From the NCBI GenBank assembly GCA_035574315.1, contig DATLYW010000021.1, positions 1 through 64,000 of the forward strand: 64,000 bases of DNA, read 5' to 3'. Source of the stretch: Candidatus Zixiibacteriota bacterium. GTDB lineage: Bacteria > Desulfobacterota > Binatia > UBA9968. The notes beneath the pieces were generated by a model, which was not told where the DNA came from, did not search any database, and worked only from the letters and a program-made list of their open reading frames with translations. Shown in pieces: positions 1 to 8,622 of the stretch. A program made the translations under genes and the position numbers. Position 1 is the first letter of the stretch. Every line of letters begins with the position of its first letter.

Positions 1-145
1 GAAGGATCACGAGTTCCTGCTGCGCGGGGATGTCTTCACCAAGGACGTCATCGAGACCTGGCTCGACTACAAACGCAAAAAAGAAGTCGACGCCATCCGC
101 ATGAGACCCCACCCCTGGGAGTTCGCCCTGTACTTCGATATCTGA
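1..145 (+). CDS. glnA: Glutamine synthetase type I, C-terminal end (partial)
   Basis: This is the last 47 codons of a gene that begins before the window, read in the frame starting at base 2 and stopping with TGA at 143-145. The translation contains [12 protein letters not shown], a Lys-rich stretch, and ends in [13 protein letters not shown], which is the characteristic C-terminus of dodecameric glutamine synthetase. The enzyme makes glutamine from glutamate, ammonia and ATP in the cytoplasm. Its presence gives a nitrogen-assimilation context to the amidotransferase and the sigma-54 promoter downstream. The retained end is too short to judge the adenylylation site or active site. Confidence 0.93.
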   Translation, partial: KDHEFLLRGDVFTKDVIETWLDYKRKKEVDAIRMRPHPWEFALYFDI

Positions 146-254
146 AGTAGGACGGAACAGATAGGAGCGAGCACTGAGCAGTCTGACTGGAGACCATTCC
201 GCTGGCGAAGCGCTTCATCCTCAGCGCTCATTACTCTCGTGAGCGAGGGACCGC

Positions 255-1001
255 ATGGAAGAGGTCCTGGTTTTTCAGCACGATCCGTTTGAGGACCTGG
301 GAGTTTTTGCGGAGATACTGGAGAAGCAGCGCGCGCGTTACCGGGTCATCCAGCTTTTTAACGGGGAAATGCCCGCGGAGAATTGGGAGCGTGTCCGGGC
401 GCTAATCGTTCTCGGCGGGCCGATGAGTGCGGACGACGAAGATCGGTTCCCGTTTCTTCGCTGGGAAAAAAGAATAATCCGCGCTGCTATCGACGAAGCG
501 GTTCCGATCCTGGGAGTTTGCCTAGGAGCTCAACTGATCGCGAACGCGCTCGGCACCGTCACTTATCACGGGCGTCTCAAAGAAATCGGCTGGAGCCCGA
601 TTTTCCTGACTCCTCACGGGCAGGTGGACTCGCTCCTGGGGTACCTGCCGGAGACCGCGACCGTTTTTCAATGGCATGACGACTCTTTCGAGCTGCCTTC
701 GGGCGCCGTCAGGCTGGCTTCCTCGGCCCACTACGAGAACCAGGCTTTCCGTCTGGGAAAATCCGTTTACGGCTTGCAGTTCCACCTGGAGGTGACGCCG
801 CGAACCGTGGAAAGATGGGTCGAACAGCGGTCGAAGGACCTCGCCGCCGCGCCCTACGTTCTGCGGGAAAAAATTCTGGCGGACACACCGAGCTACGCGC
901 CCGCCCTGAAGTACTACGCCGACCGTTTTCTGTCCGAGTTCATCCGGAGGATGTCGCGGAGGGGGCCTCAGCGCGGAGACGGCGGACAGGCGGTTGCATG
1001 A
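255..1001 (+). CDS. Class I glutamine amidotransferase-like protein
   Basis: The 248-residue product is a stand-alone type 1 glutamine amidotransferase of the GMP-synthase-like group. The nucleophile elbow GVCLGAQ places the catalytic Cys at residue 89, and the QFHLEV motif supplies His177 and Glu179, so the triad is complete. These domains release ammonia from glutamine or hydrolyse gamma-glutamyl bonds, but no acceptor or synthase domain is fused, so the substrate is unknown. It lies 110 bp after glnA on the same strand, which suggests a link to glutamine metabolism, but this is inference from position. The start is ATG; an AGCGAGGGACC stretch precedes it. Confidence 0.82.
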   Translation: MEEVLVFQHDPFEDLGVFAEILEKQRARYRVIQLFNGEMPAENWERVRALIVLGGPMSADDEDRFPFLRWEKRIIRAAIDEAVPILGVCLGAQLIANALGTVTYHGRLKEIGWSPIFLTPHGQVDSLLGYLPETATVFQWHDDSFELPSGAVRLASSAHYENQAFRLGKSVYGLQFHLEVTPRTVERWVEQRSKDLAAAPYVLREKILADTPSYAPALKYYADRFLSEFIRRMSRRGPQRGDGGQAVA

Positions 1002-1191
1002 GGCCCCCTGCCCGTGCGCGGATCCGGACACCAGCTAGCCGAAGCAGCCGGAGCCCCGACAGGGGAAGAGTCCAAAGGGGCGCGGTGGTTTGCTCGCGCG
1101 AAGCTTGAGCGGGCGCTGACCGCATGGAGGCACGACGGCGAAAGTCTACGATCCCGGAAACGCCGCCAAAAGCGCCTGCTGAAAATTTGAC

Positions 1192-1224
1192 CAGCCGGCT
1201 GCCCAAGGCGCGAGCAGCCGGCTG
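1192..1224. promoter_or_regulatory. Paired palindromes, possible enhancer or operator
   Basis: The palindrome CAGCCGGCTG occurs twice without mismatch (1192-1201, 1215-1224). The centres are 23 bp apart, close to two helical turns, and about 75-100 bp upstream of the -24 element of the sigma-54 promoter, which is where enhancer-binding activators commonly bind. Being self-complementary, the two copies could also pair as a 10-bp stem with a 13-nt loop, but no T-tract follows, so a terminator is less likely. Confidence 0.4.
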
Positions 1225-1294
1225 AGCGCGAGTCGACCCTGAGAAAAAGCCTTTTACAATCGAAGAGGTGGAAGCGTTCGAAAAGGCCCGTTGC

Positions 1295-1310
1295 TGGCAC
1301 TTTTATTGCT
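1295..1310 (+). promoter_or_regulatory. Sigma-54 (RpoN) promoter of the porin gene
   Basis: TGGCAC, a 5-bp spacer and TTGCT match the -24/-12 consensus, with GG at 1296-1297 and GC at 1308-1309 exactly 10 bp apart. Transcription would begin near 1321, leaving about 77 nt of leader before the porin ATG. It implies nitrogen- or stress-dependent activation by an enhancer-binding protein. Confidence 0.72.
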
Positions 1311-1397
1311 ATTTGCGCGAGGAAAATTTCTCAATCCGTGGAAGCCCCGGCAAGCAAGGTCTTGTCGGTCGGGTTACGGAGCAGGGGGAGGTCGTCC

Positions 1398-2618
1398 ATG
1401 ACAAAGACGTTGGTAGGCGCACTGTTCCTGGTGGGGTGCGTGGCTTTGGTTCGGGGAGAACTTTACGCCCAGGAAGACAAGCCGCTCGGTCCAGGCTGGC
1501 TTGGCCTTGACGGCAGCGTTGGGCTGCTCGACAGAAAAGTGGCCGAAAGCAAATCGGCGATCGAGAGAGCGCTGGGAATCGGCATCAGCGGTTTTTTGGA
1601 CACCAGCTACACCTGGAGTTCGAATCATCCGCGAAGCCCGGCCAACATCAGCGGCAGGTATTTCGACAAGGACCACGACAAGGTCGTCTTCAACTACCTT
1701 CACCTCGCGGTTGAAAAACCGGAAAAAGACTGGGGAGTCGGCTTTCGCATTTCGGGGGACTTCGGCCGCGGCGGCGAGCTCTTGCGTGAGGCGACGTTGT
1801 GGGGCAATCGCCTCCAGGACGAACCTTCGGCGGAGCTGCGCGAGGCCTATCTCACCACAACGATTCCCCTGGGGGCCGGGCTCGGGGTCAAGGGCGGCCT
1901 GTTCGTGACGACTCACGGCACGGAGATTCTGCCGAACCCCGGGGCGTACAACGACAACATCTCTCGTTCCTTGCTGTTCAACTTCGGTATTCCGTTCCGG
2001 CATCTCGGCATGCTCTTGACCTATCCCGTCCATAAGATTTTCTCGGTCAACGGCGGCGTGGTGACGGGTTGGGACAACCCGAACGACAACAACGGTCAGC
2101 CCTCGGCGATGTGGGGGTTCAGCCTCACGCCGCTCGATCAGTTCGCCCTGGTGAGCAACTTCATGTACGGACCCGAGCAGTTCCACAACAGCGGCAACAA
2201 GCGCTTCACGATGAGCCACGTGGCGACGATCAAGCCGTTCGATCCGCTGGCTGTCACCGTCGAATATACCTACGGGCACGAAGAAAAAGCCTCCCTGGGG
2301 GGGACACGCGACGCGACGTGGCAAGGCGTGGCTGGCATCGTTTCCTATGGGTGGACGGATCGTTTCTCGACCGCGCTGCGCGGCGAGGTCTTCCGGGACC
2401 GCGACGGGACGCGCCTGCTCGGCGATTTCTTCGGAACCCACGCGGATCAAACGCTGGGCGAAGTAACGCTGACGGGGTCTTACAAATTCACCAAGATGCT
2501 GCTCGGCCGGCTCGAGTACCGCCAGGACTGGGCGGACACGCGTTTCTTCAAAAAGCGCGCCACCTCCGCTGACAAGAGCCAGGGAACGATCGCGGCGCAG
2601 CTCATCTACACGTTCTGA
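1398..2618 (+). CDS. Outer-membrane beta-barrel porin (BBP2/OmpL-like)
   Basis: The 406-residue product starts at ATG 1398 behind a GGGGGAGG ribosome site; upstream in-frame codons give no plausible N-terminus. Residues 1-25 form a signal peptide ending near LYAQ. The rest alternates aromatic and glycine-rich amphipathic strands, with features such as GISGFLDTSYTW near the N-terminus, RISGDFGRG, and a terminal aromatic residue (IYTF) typical of BAM-inserted barrels. This matches the putative beta-barrel porin-2 family of diffusion channels. The sigma-54 promoter upstream suggests nitrogen-limited induction, perhaps for uptake of small nitrogenous solutes; the substrate is not visible. A strong terminator follows. 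Confidence 0.75.
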   Translation: MTKTLVGALFLVGCVALVRGELYAQEDKPLGPGWLGLDGSVGLLDRKVAESKSAIERALGIGISGFLDTSYTWSSNHPRSPANISGRYFDKDHDKVVFNYLHLAVEKPEKDWGVGFRISGDFGRGGELLREATLWGNRLQDEPSAELREAYLTTTIPLGAGLGVKGGLFVTTHGTEILPNPGAYNDNISRSLLFNFGIPFRHLGMLLTYPVHKIFSVNGGVVTGWDNPNDNNGQPSAMWGFSLTPLDQFALVSNFMYGPEQFHNSGNKRFTMSHVATIKPFDPLAVTVEYTYGHEEKASLGGTRDATWQGVAGIVSYGWTDRFSTALRGEVFRDRDGTRLLGDFFGTHADQTLGEVTLTGSYKFTKMLLGRLEYRQDWADTRFFKKRATSADKSQGTIAAQLIYTF

Positions 2619-2646
2619 CCTCAGGCGCGATCTCCTTCGCGCGTGA

Positions 2647-2682
2647 ACGGGGAACGGCTCGCAGGCTGTTCCCCGTTTTTTT
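2647..2682 (+). terminator. Rho-independent terminator after the porin gene
   Basis: ACGGGGAAC pairs with GTTCCCCGT, extended by inner GC pairs around a short loop, and is followed by an uninterrupted run of T. It lies 28 bp after the porin stop codon and closes that transcript. Confidence 0.85.
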
Positions 2683-2767
2683 GGTGGTCGATCCGCCATG
2701 CGCCGGCAGGCGCTGGAAATGTCGGTTCTGGGCTGCTAAAGCCTCCTGGAGGCGCCTCGCCGACGTT

Positions 2768-4357
2768 ATGAATTTTCTTCCTCGATCCTACGCGGTACGC
2801 CTGCTCGTGCTGGCCGTGCTCCTCTACCTTCCCGGTCTGGGGAGCCGGGACTTCTGGGCGCCGGTGGAGCCGCGCTACGCGGAGATCGCGCGCGTCATGT
2901 TCGCCAGAAGCGAATGGCTCGTTCCGACGGTGAACGGGGACCTCTACACCGACAAGCCGATCCTCTACTTCTGGCTCGTCCTGGTTGCCTCGAAAATCGC
3001 GGGTGGCGTGAGCGAGTGGACTGTTCGCCTCCCGGCGGCAATGGGGGGAGTGGGGCTGGTTCTGGCCACGTATCTTTTCGGGCGCGATTTTTTTTCTCCC
3101 AGGCGAGGCTTCATCGCCGGAGCCGTCGTCGGTACCGCGTTCCGTGTTCTCTGGGAAGCTCGTTGGGCGCACGTGGACATGCTCTTCGTTTGCTTGTTCG
3201 CCGGCGCCATGCTCTTCGCCGCGCGCAGTCTCTTTCTGAGAGGCAGCCCGTCGGAGCTGCTCGGGGCCTACGCGCTGATGGGGCTGGCCACGCTGACCAA
3301 GGGGCTGATCGGCATCGTCCTTCCCGCTTTGATCGGCGTCTTGTTCATCGTCGTCAGCCGCGACTGGTCGCTTCTGCGAAGGCTTCGGATTCCGGCAGGT
3401 CTGGCCGTCTTTCTGCTGGTCTCCGCCCCCTGGTTCCTGATGGTCAACGCCGCGACGGAAGGCCGCTGGCTCGCCGACTTCATTTACATCCATCATGTTC
3501 AGCGCTACACCGCCGGTGCCGGCCATCGCCAACCGTTCTATTATTATCTGACGACGCTGCCGGTCGATTTTCTCCCCTGGACGGTGCTCGCTGTCCCGGC
3601 GCTGTGGGCGTACCGAAGGGAGCCGATCAGGGAAAAGCCCGTTTTGTTGTTCCTCGTTTGCTGGTTCGCGGCCGTTTTCGGCTTCTTCAGCCTTTCCGAT
3701 ACCAAACGCGACCTCTACCTCTTGCCGCTCTTTCCCCCGGTTGCGCTGCTAGTGGCGAGCTACATCGATGACCTCGCCGAGCGGCGGCTGCCACAGGACG
3801 GGCTGTTCCGGGCGCTCGTTTCCCCCTTCTCCCACCTCGTCTGGGTCACCGGCGCAGCGCTGCCGTTCGTCGCCTGGGCGGTCCGACCGGATGCCCTGCG
3901 GGCGGCGATCCCGGCCGGTGCCGTCCTGCTCGTCGGCGGATTGGGCGCGGCTCACAGCGCCCGCGCGCGCGACGCGGAGAATCTCTTCCGTGTGGTGACG
4001 CTGCTGATGTCCTCGCTTCTCCTGACTGCCTCGGCGGCGGCGATTCCCTATCTCGAGCAGTTCAAGTCGCGGCGACCGTTCTCGGTGGAGGTCAGGGCGA
4101 TGGTGCCGCCCGCGGCGCCGTTGCTCGTCTACGCCGATACGATGAACGACTTCAACTACTACACCGGAAGGGAGGTGATCGAGGTGGTAAGATCGCCGGC
4201 GGAGGTCGAAAAGCTGCTTTCCGCGCCTTTTCCCGTCTACCTTCTCATCAAGGACCGCGACCTTAAAAAGCTCGGCATTCCCATGGAAGGCAGGGTGGTT
4301 GCCGGTAGCGCAGTGGGAGGCACCGCCTGGAGTCTCCTCAAGCTCGGTGCCCGCTGA
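2768..4357 (+). CDS. ArnT-like glycosyltransferase, GT39/GT83 family membrane protein
   Basis: The 529-residue protein has about a dozen hydrophobic segments and the N-terminal signature of lipid-linked sugar transferases: LPGLGSRDFWAPVEPRYAEIAR, whose acidic residue is in the first periplasmic loop, then TDKPILYFW. Later loops contain RYTAGAGHRQPFYYY and a Ser-Asp-Thr-Lys-Arg motif (residues near 310) typical of ArnT/PMT-like enzymes. It should move a sugar from an undecaprenyl- or dolichyl-type carrier to a lipid or protein acceptor at the periplasmic face. The C-terminal soluble region (after about 450) resembles the extra domain of ArnT. ATG 2768 is chosen because the upstream extension is not membrane-like. 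Donor and acceptor are unknown. Confidence 0.78.
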   Translation: MNFLPRSYAVRLLVLAVLLYLPGLGSRDFWAPVEPRYAEIARVMFARSEWLVPTVNGDLYTDKPILYFWLVLVASKIAGGVSEWTVRLPAAMGGVGLVLATYLFGRDFFSPRRGFIAGAVVGTAFRVLWEARWAHVDMLFVCLFAGAMLFAARSLFLRGSPSELLGAYALMGLATLTKGLIGIVLPALIGVLFIVVSRDWSLLRRLRIPAGLAVFLLVSAPWFLMVNAATEGRWLADFIYIHHVQRYTAGAGHRQPFYYYLTTLPVDFLPWTVLAVPALWAYRREPIREKPVLLFLVCWFAAVFGFFSLSDTKRDLYLLPLFPPVALLVASYIDDLAERRLPQDGLFRALVSPFSHLVWVTGAALPFVAWAVRPDALRAAIPAGAVLLVGGLGAAHSARARDAENLFRVVTLLMSSLLLTASAAAIPYLEQFKSRRPFSVEVRAMVPPAAPLLVYADTMNDFNYYTGREVIEVVRSPAEVEKLLSAPFPVYLLIKDRDLKKLGIPMEGRVVAGSAVGGTAWSLLKLGAR

Positions 4358-4364
4358 GACGCCG

Positions 4365-4393
4365 TTGACACGCGGAAAAAGCTGGCGTAGCTG
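4365..4393 (+). promoter_or_regulatory. Possible sigma-70 promoter for the ABC transporter genes
   Basis: A perfect TTGACA (4365-4370) is followed after 17 bp by TAGCTG, a weak -10. It sits just after the glycosyltransferase stop and about 70 bp before the binding-protein gene, so placement is sensible, but the -10 is poor. Confidence 0.35.
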
Positions 4394-4459
4394 TAGGGGC
4401 GCAAGGCATTCCGGCGAGTCGCAAGTACCGGCAGGTCTAGAACCTTCAGAGGAGGTTTT

Positions 4460-6088
4460 ATGGCAATCCGGCTGTTCTTCAAGCGGGCGAATGCTGTCCG
4501 GGCCGGGGCCCTTCCGGTCGCGGTCATTGTTTGGGCGGGGCTGACTGCCGGACCTTCGGCGTTCGCCGCGGAGAAGCCGCGCGCCGGCAGCAATCTGGTT
4601 TTCGCCGTCGGCGGCACTCCCCCCTCGTTCGACGGCCATCGCGAGACCACCTTCGCGATGCTTCATCCGGTCGCCCCGCATTACAGCACGCTGCTTCGCT
4701 TCGACCCCCAGAGTTATCCTAAAATCGTCGGTGACGTCGCGGAAAGCTGGACGGTGTCCAAAGACGGTCTCGTCTACACCTTCAAGATCCGGCGCAACGT
4801 CAAGTTTCACGACGGCAGCCAGCTTACCGCCAGGGACGTCAAGGCGACGTACGACAAAATCATCTTTCCACCGGCCGGAGTGGCGAGCGCGCGGCAAGCC
4901 TCCTACGCCGTCGTTCAGGAGATCGAGACGCCCGACATTTACACCGTGATGTTCCGCCTCAAACAGGCGTCGGCGTCATTCCTGGCCAATCTGGCATCTC
5001 CCTGGAACTTCATCTACAAGGCCGACATTCTCGTCAGGGATCCGCGCTGGTACGAAAAGAACATCATGGGATCCGGCCCCTTCGTGTTCGTCGAGCACGT
5101 GCCGGGCTCCCATTGGGTCGGGAAGAAGAATCCCGATTATTTCATGAAGGGCCGGCCCTATCTGGACGGCTACCGGGCGATTTTCATTCGCGACACGGCG
5201 CCGCGTGTGGCCGCGATTCGCAGCGGCCAGGCGCTGATCGAGTTCCGGGGATTCAGTCCAGCCGCTCGCGACGACATCATGAAAACCCTCGGGAACAAGG
5301 GCGTGGTCCAGGAAAGCCCGTGGATCTGTAATCTCACCGTCACGATCAACAACGAAAAGAAGCCGTTCGACGATCCCCGCGTGCGGCGCGCGCTCACGCT
5401 GGCGATCGACCGGCGCCTGGCGTCCAAGGCGCTTTCGAAAATCTCGCTCGCCAAGTACGTCGGCGGCCTTTTCCGGCCGGGGTCGGAGTTTGCCGCTTCC
5501 GACGCGGAACTCAAGAAGCTAGCGGGTTTCGGCGACAACATCGAGGGGGCGCGAAAAGAGGCGCGCCGGCTGCTCAAGGAGGCGGGCGTCCCGGAAGGGT
5601 TTTCGTTTTCGCTCAAGAACCGCAACGTCAAGGAGCCCTATGAGGTCACCGGCGTTTTCGTCATCGACCAGTGGCGCCAGATCGGGCTCAACGTCAACCA
5701 CATCCAACAGGAGGGGGGGCCGTACTTCGACGATTTCCGCCAGGGGAATTACGACGCGGGTATCGACTTCGCGTGCGACTTCATGGATGAGCCGGACCTG
5801 CAGCTCATCAAGTTCTTGAGCAGCGACAAGAGCACGCTCAACTACGCGCGCTACAAGGATCCGGTCCTCGACGATCTCTACGAAAAGCAGAGCCGGGAAA
5901 CCCATCCCAAGAAGCGGCTGGCGTTGCTCCGGCAGTTCGAAAAGCGGGTGCTGGACGAGAGGGCTTACCAGTTCCACATCCTTTGGTGGCAGCGGCTGGT
6001 GCCGCACTGGGCGAAAGTCAAGGGCTGGAAAATAACCCCGAGCCACTACCTCAATCAGGATCTGAGGGACGTCTGGCTGGCGGAATAG
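4460..6088 (+). CDS. ABC transporter periplasmic solute-binding protein, family 5 (peptide/nickel type)
   Basis: The 542-residue protein has a signal peptide (residues 1-34, cleavage near AFA-AEK) and the layout of family 5 extracellular solute-binding proteins. FKIRRNVKFHDGSQLTARDVKATYD (residues near 108-132) is the typical family signature, and DPRVRRALTLAIDR marks the second lobe. Such proteins deliver peptides, opines, nickel complexes or other organic solutes to DppBC-type permeases. Two permease genes follow directly, but no ATPase genes do. The AGAGGAGG ribosome site before ATG 4460 is strong. Ligand specificity cannot be read from the sequence. Confidence 0.9.
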   Translation: MAIRLFFKRANAVRAGALPVAVIVWAGLTAGPSAFAAEKPRAGSNLVFAVGGTPPSFDGHRETTFAMLHPVAPHYSTLLRFDPQSYPKIVGDVAESWTVSKDGLVYTFKIRRNVKFHDGSQLTARDVKATYDKIIFPPAGVASARQASYAVVQEIETPDIYTVMFRLKQASASFLANLASPWNFIYKADILVRDPRWYEKNIMGSGPFVFVEHVPGSHWVGKKNPDYFMKGRPYLDGYRAIFIRDTAPRVAAIRSGQALIEFRGFSPAARDDIMKTLGNKGVVQESPWICNLTVTINNEKKPFDDPRVRRALTLAIDRRLASKALSKISLAKYVGGLFRPGSEFAASDAELKKLAGFGDNIEGARKEARRLLKEAGVPEGFSFSLKNRNVKEPYEVTGVFVIDQWRQIGLNVNHIQQEGGPYFDDFRQGNYDAGIDFACDFMDEPDLQLIKFLSSDKSTLNYARYKDPVLDDLYEKQSRETHPKKRLALLRQFEKRVLDERAYQFHILWWQRLVPHWAKVKGWKITPSHYLNQDLRDVWLAE

Positions 6089-6121
6089 GCGAAAGCTCGC
6101 CGCGGTTCCACCCTTGCGGTC

Positions 6122-7075
6122 ATGGTCCGCTATCTGCTGCGACGGTTGCTCCTGATGATTCCGACCCTGCTGGGTGTGGCCGCGCTCGTGTTTATCATGA
6201 TCCGGATCGTGCCTGGCGACATCGTCGAACTGAAGTATGCCGGGCAGGGAGCCTACGCGCCGCGGGAGGCGATCGAGCGCGAGCGCGCGCAACTCGGCCT
6301 GGACAAGCCGTTGTGGCACCAGTTCTCGACATGGATCTGGGGAATGGCGCGGTTGGATTTCGGGCAGTCGATGTGGACGGGCCGGCCGATCGCGCACGAG
6401 ATCGGCATCCGGCTGGAGCTGAGCCTGCAGCTGGCCTTGATGGCGACGCTGATCGCCGTCTTGATCGCGGTGCCGCTGGGCACGATTGCGGCGGTCAAAC
6501 AGGATACCTGGATCGATTATTGCGCGCGGGTGTTTTCCATCGCGGGCCTGGCCGTCCCGTCGTTCTGGCTCGGAATCTTGATGATCCTCGGCTTCGTTCT
6601 GTACTTTCGCTGGCTGCCGCCGCTCACGTTCACGTCGTTCTGGGTCGATCCGGTCGCCAACCTGTCGCAGATGATCTGGCCGGCGATCGCGGTCGGCTAT
6701 CGCTACTCGGCCGTGGCTACCCGGATGACGCGTTCGGCGCTTCTGGAGTCGCTGGGAGAAGACTACGTTCGTACCGCGCGCGCCAAGGGAGTCTGGGAGC
6801 CGAGGGTCATCGCGCGGCACGCGCTCAAGAACGCGATCCTTCCCGTCATTACGGTCATCGGTCTGGAATTCGCCTTTCTCGTCGGCGGTCTGGTCGTCAC
6901 GGAGCAGGTCTTCAATCTGAACGGGATCGGCAAGCTGTTCGTCGAGGCCATCAGCCAGCGCGATTACACGATGGTGCAGAGCCTCGTGCTGCTGACCTCG
7001 GCCGTGTTCATCGTCGTGAACTTCGCGGTCGATTTGGTCAACGCCTGTCTCGACCCTCGGGTCCGCTACCAGTGA
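6122..7075 (+). CDS. ABC transporter permease, DppB/OppB-like
   Basis: The 317-residue inner-membrane protein begins MVRYLLRRLLLMIPTLLGV, the usual first helix of DppB-like permeases, followed by a long periplasmic loop with GLDKPLWHQF. The cytoplasmic EAA loop, which docks the ATPase, is visible as EDYVRTARAKGVWEPRVI near residues 215-235. Six membrane segments are expected. It starts 33 bp after the binding-protein stop codon and is followed by its partner permease, so the three genes look like one transcription unit. Confidence 0.9.
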   Translation: MVRYLLRRLLLMIPTLLGVAALVFIMIRIVPGDIVELKYAGQGAYAPREAIERERAQLGLDKPLWHQFSTWIWGMARLDFGQSMWTGRPIAHEIGIRLELSLQLALMATLIAVLIAVPLGTIAAVKQDTWIDYCARVFSIAGLAVPSFWLGILMILGFVLYFRWLPPLTFTSFWVDPVANLSQMIWPAIAVGYRYSAVATRMTRSALLESLGEDYVRTARAKGVWEPRVIARHALKNAILPVITVIGLEFAFLVGGLVVTEQVFNLNGIGKLFVEAISQRDYTMVQSLVLLTSAVFIVVNFAVDLVNACLDPRVRYQ

Positions 7076-7094
7076 AGGCTCCGAGTCAGGGAGC

Positions 7095-8075
7095 TTGCCG
7101 GATCGCCCGGCCGCGTGCAGGCCGAACCGTCGGCTCGGTGCCGGAGCGGCTCGAGTTCCACGAAAGCTTTTGCAGCGACCCGCAAAAATAGCCGGCCCCA
7201 GGCCGCTCGTTCTTCCGCTGATCTCGCGGCTGGACCGGAGCCTGGAAGCGTCTTTCCAGTTCGCCCGCCGGCGGCCGCTCGGCGCGGTCGGGGCGGCGAT
7301 CATCGGCATGATGGTCTTGAGCGCGCTATCCGCCGGGCTGATCTCGCCCTACGACCCCTTGGCGACCGACTACGGCGCGATGCTGCAGGCTCCTTCGGCG
7401 GCACACTGGTTCGGCACCGATTCGTTCGGCCGCGACGTGTTGTCGCGCATCATCTACGGCTCGCGAACAGCGCTGTGGGTGGGGTTCGTCTCCTCGCTTC
7501 TCGGGGCGACCATCGGCGCGGTCATCGGAGTGTCGAGCGCCTATTTCGGCGGCAAGGTCGATCTCGTCGTGCAGCGCTTCATGGACCTGCTCCTGTCATT
7601 TCCGCTCATCATGCTCGCTCTGGTCATCGTTTCGGTTCTAGGCACCGGCACCACCAACGTCATCATCGCGATCACGATTCCGATGGTGCCGCGGTGCGCG
7701 CTCGTCGTGCGCAGCAGCGCTCTTCGGCTGCGGGAGCTGCCGTTCATCGAGGCCGCGCGGGCGTTGGGCTTCGGCCCGGTACGCATCATCGCGCGCCACA
7801 TGCTGCCGAACGTGGTCGCGCCGTACCTGATCATGCTCACCTCATTTCTCGGCCAGGCGATCCTGCTCGAGGCCTCCCTGTCGTTTTTGGGTCTCGGTGT
7901 CGCCGAGCCCGAGCCGGCCTGGGGGCTCATGCTGCGCGGGGCGGCGGTCGAGTTCGCCGAGCGCGCCCCGTGGATGGCCCTTTACCCGGGACTGGCTCTG
8001 AGCTTGGCGGTTTTCGCCTTCAACCTGTTCGGCGATTCCCTGCGAGACGCGCTCGATCCCAAGCTCCGGCTTTAG
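7095..8075 (+). CDS. ABC transporter permease, DppC/OppC-like
   Basis: The product has the DppC-type architecture: a cytoplasmic N-terminus, a first membrane helix (GAVGAAIIGMMVLSALSAG), the periplasmic HWFGTDSFGRDVLSRIIYGSR signature, and an EAA loop around IEAARALGFGPVRII. It ends with GDSLRDALDPKLRL, normal for the family. The start is uncertain: there is no ATG before the first helix, so TTG 7095 (after AGGGAG) or TTG 7170 are candidates. I use 7095 because it follows the upstream permease by 19 bp. No oligopeptide-type ATPase gene follows within the window. Confidence 0.88.
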   Translation: MPDRPAACRPNRRLGAGAARVPRKLLQRPAKIAGPRPLVLPLISRLDRSLEASFQFARRRPLGAVGAAIIGMMVLSALSAGLISPYDPLATDYGAMLQAPSAAHWFGTDSFGRDVLSRIIYGSRTALWVGFVSSLLGATIGAVIGVSSAYFGGKVDLVVQRFMDLLLSFPLIMLALVIVSVLGTGTTNVIIAITIPMVPRCALVVRSSALRLRELPFIEAARALGFGPVRIIARHMLPNVVAPYLIMLTSFLGQAILLEASLSFLGLGVAEPEPAWGLMLRGAAVEFAERAPWMALYPGLALSLAVFAFNLFGDSLRDALDPKLRL

Positions 8076-8134
8076 CCCGGCCGTCGCGGGGTCGTCGGTT
8101 GCTGGCGTTGTTCGAGGGAAACCGGTACGCTGGA

Positions 8135-8602
8135 ATGGATCACCCAGACCTCCAGGAATGTCCCGTGCGACCGCGCAACGTGTACAAGGTGGCTTTCGGA
8201 ACGGTGGCCCTGGCGGCAGGGATCTACCTGGGGTGGCGCGCGTGGAGCTATCCGGTTGCACCTCTCGACCCCAGCTCGGCTGAGCATCTGGCGGAGGTGG
8301 CCGCGGAAATCAACCGCCAGGTTCCGATGATGATCGATCCGGAGACCGAGCTGCTGCCGGTCCAGAGCGCCGAGGGGCTGCTCGTCTACAACTACCGGCT
8401 CGTGGGTTATTCCGCGGCCCAGCTCGACGCTGCGAAATTCGCTGCGGGAGCGAGGCGGCGCGTGGTTCAAGGGGCGTGCACCACCCCGCAGACGCGCGAG
8501 GATTTTCTCGACAAGGGCGTAACGCTGCGCTACGCCTACTTCGACAGGGATCGCCGCCCGATCGCAGCCGTCGACGTCAAGCCGTCCGACTGCGACCCCT
8601 GA
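8135..8602 (+). CDS. Membrane-anchored hypothetical protein
   Basis: The 155-residue product has one N-terminal hydrophobic segment (VAFGTVALAAGIYLGW, residues 18-33) and a soluble remainder that should face the periplasm. The C-terminal half contains a conserved-looking CTTPQTREDFLDKGVTLRYAY stretch and a final PSDC, giving two cysteines that could pair. Similar small proteins with a Cys-Thr-Thr-Pro motif and a terminal Cys are known as uncharacterised proteins in proteobacteria, from memory. GTG 8165 is an alternative start. It is convergent with the binding-protein gene at 8623. I do not assign a function. Confidence 0.6.
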   Translation: MDHPDLQECPVRPRNVYKVAFGTVALAAGIYLGWRAWSYPVAPLDPSSAEHLAEVAAEINRQVPMMIDPETELLPVQSAEGLLVYNYRLVGYSAAQLDAAKFAAGARRRVVQGACTTPQTREDFLDKGVTLRYAYFDRDRRPIAAVDVKPSDCDP

Positions 8603-8622
8603 AGGCGCCGGCTTGCAACCGG

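Larger units (their letters stand above)
1002..1397. other. Intergenic region carrying regulatory signals, no gene
   Basis: I see no convincing coding sequence in this 396-bp gap. It holds a pair of identical 10-bp palindromes (1192-1201 and 1215-1224) and a sigma-54-type promoter (1295-1310), both listed separately. Short open frames that run into the porin region are out of frame with it. Confidence 0.6.

Noticed and set aside
1268-1510. Short open frame upstream of and overlapping the porin gene
   Set aside because: It overlaps the sigma-54 promoter and the signal-peptide region of the porin in a different frame, with no ribosome site.
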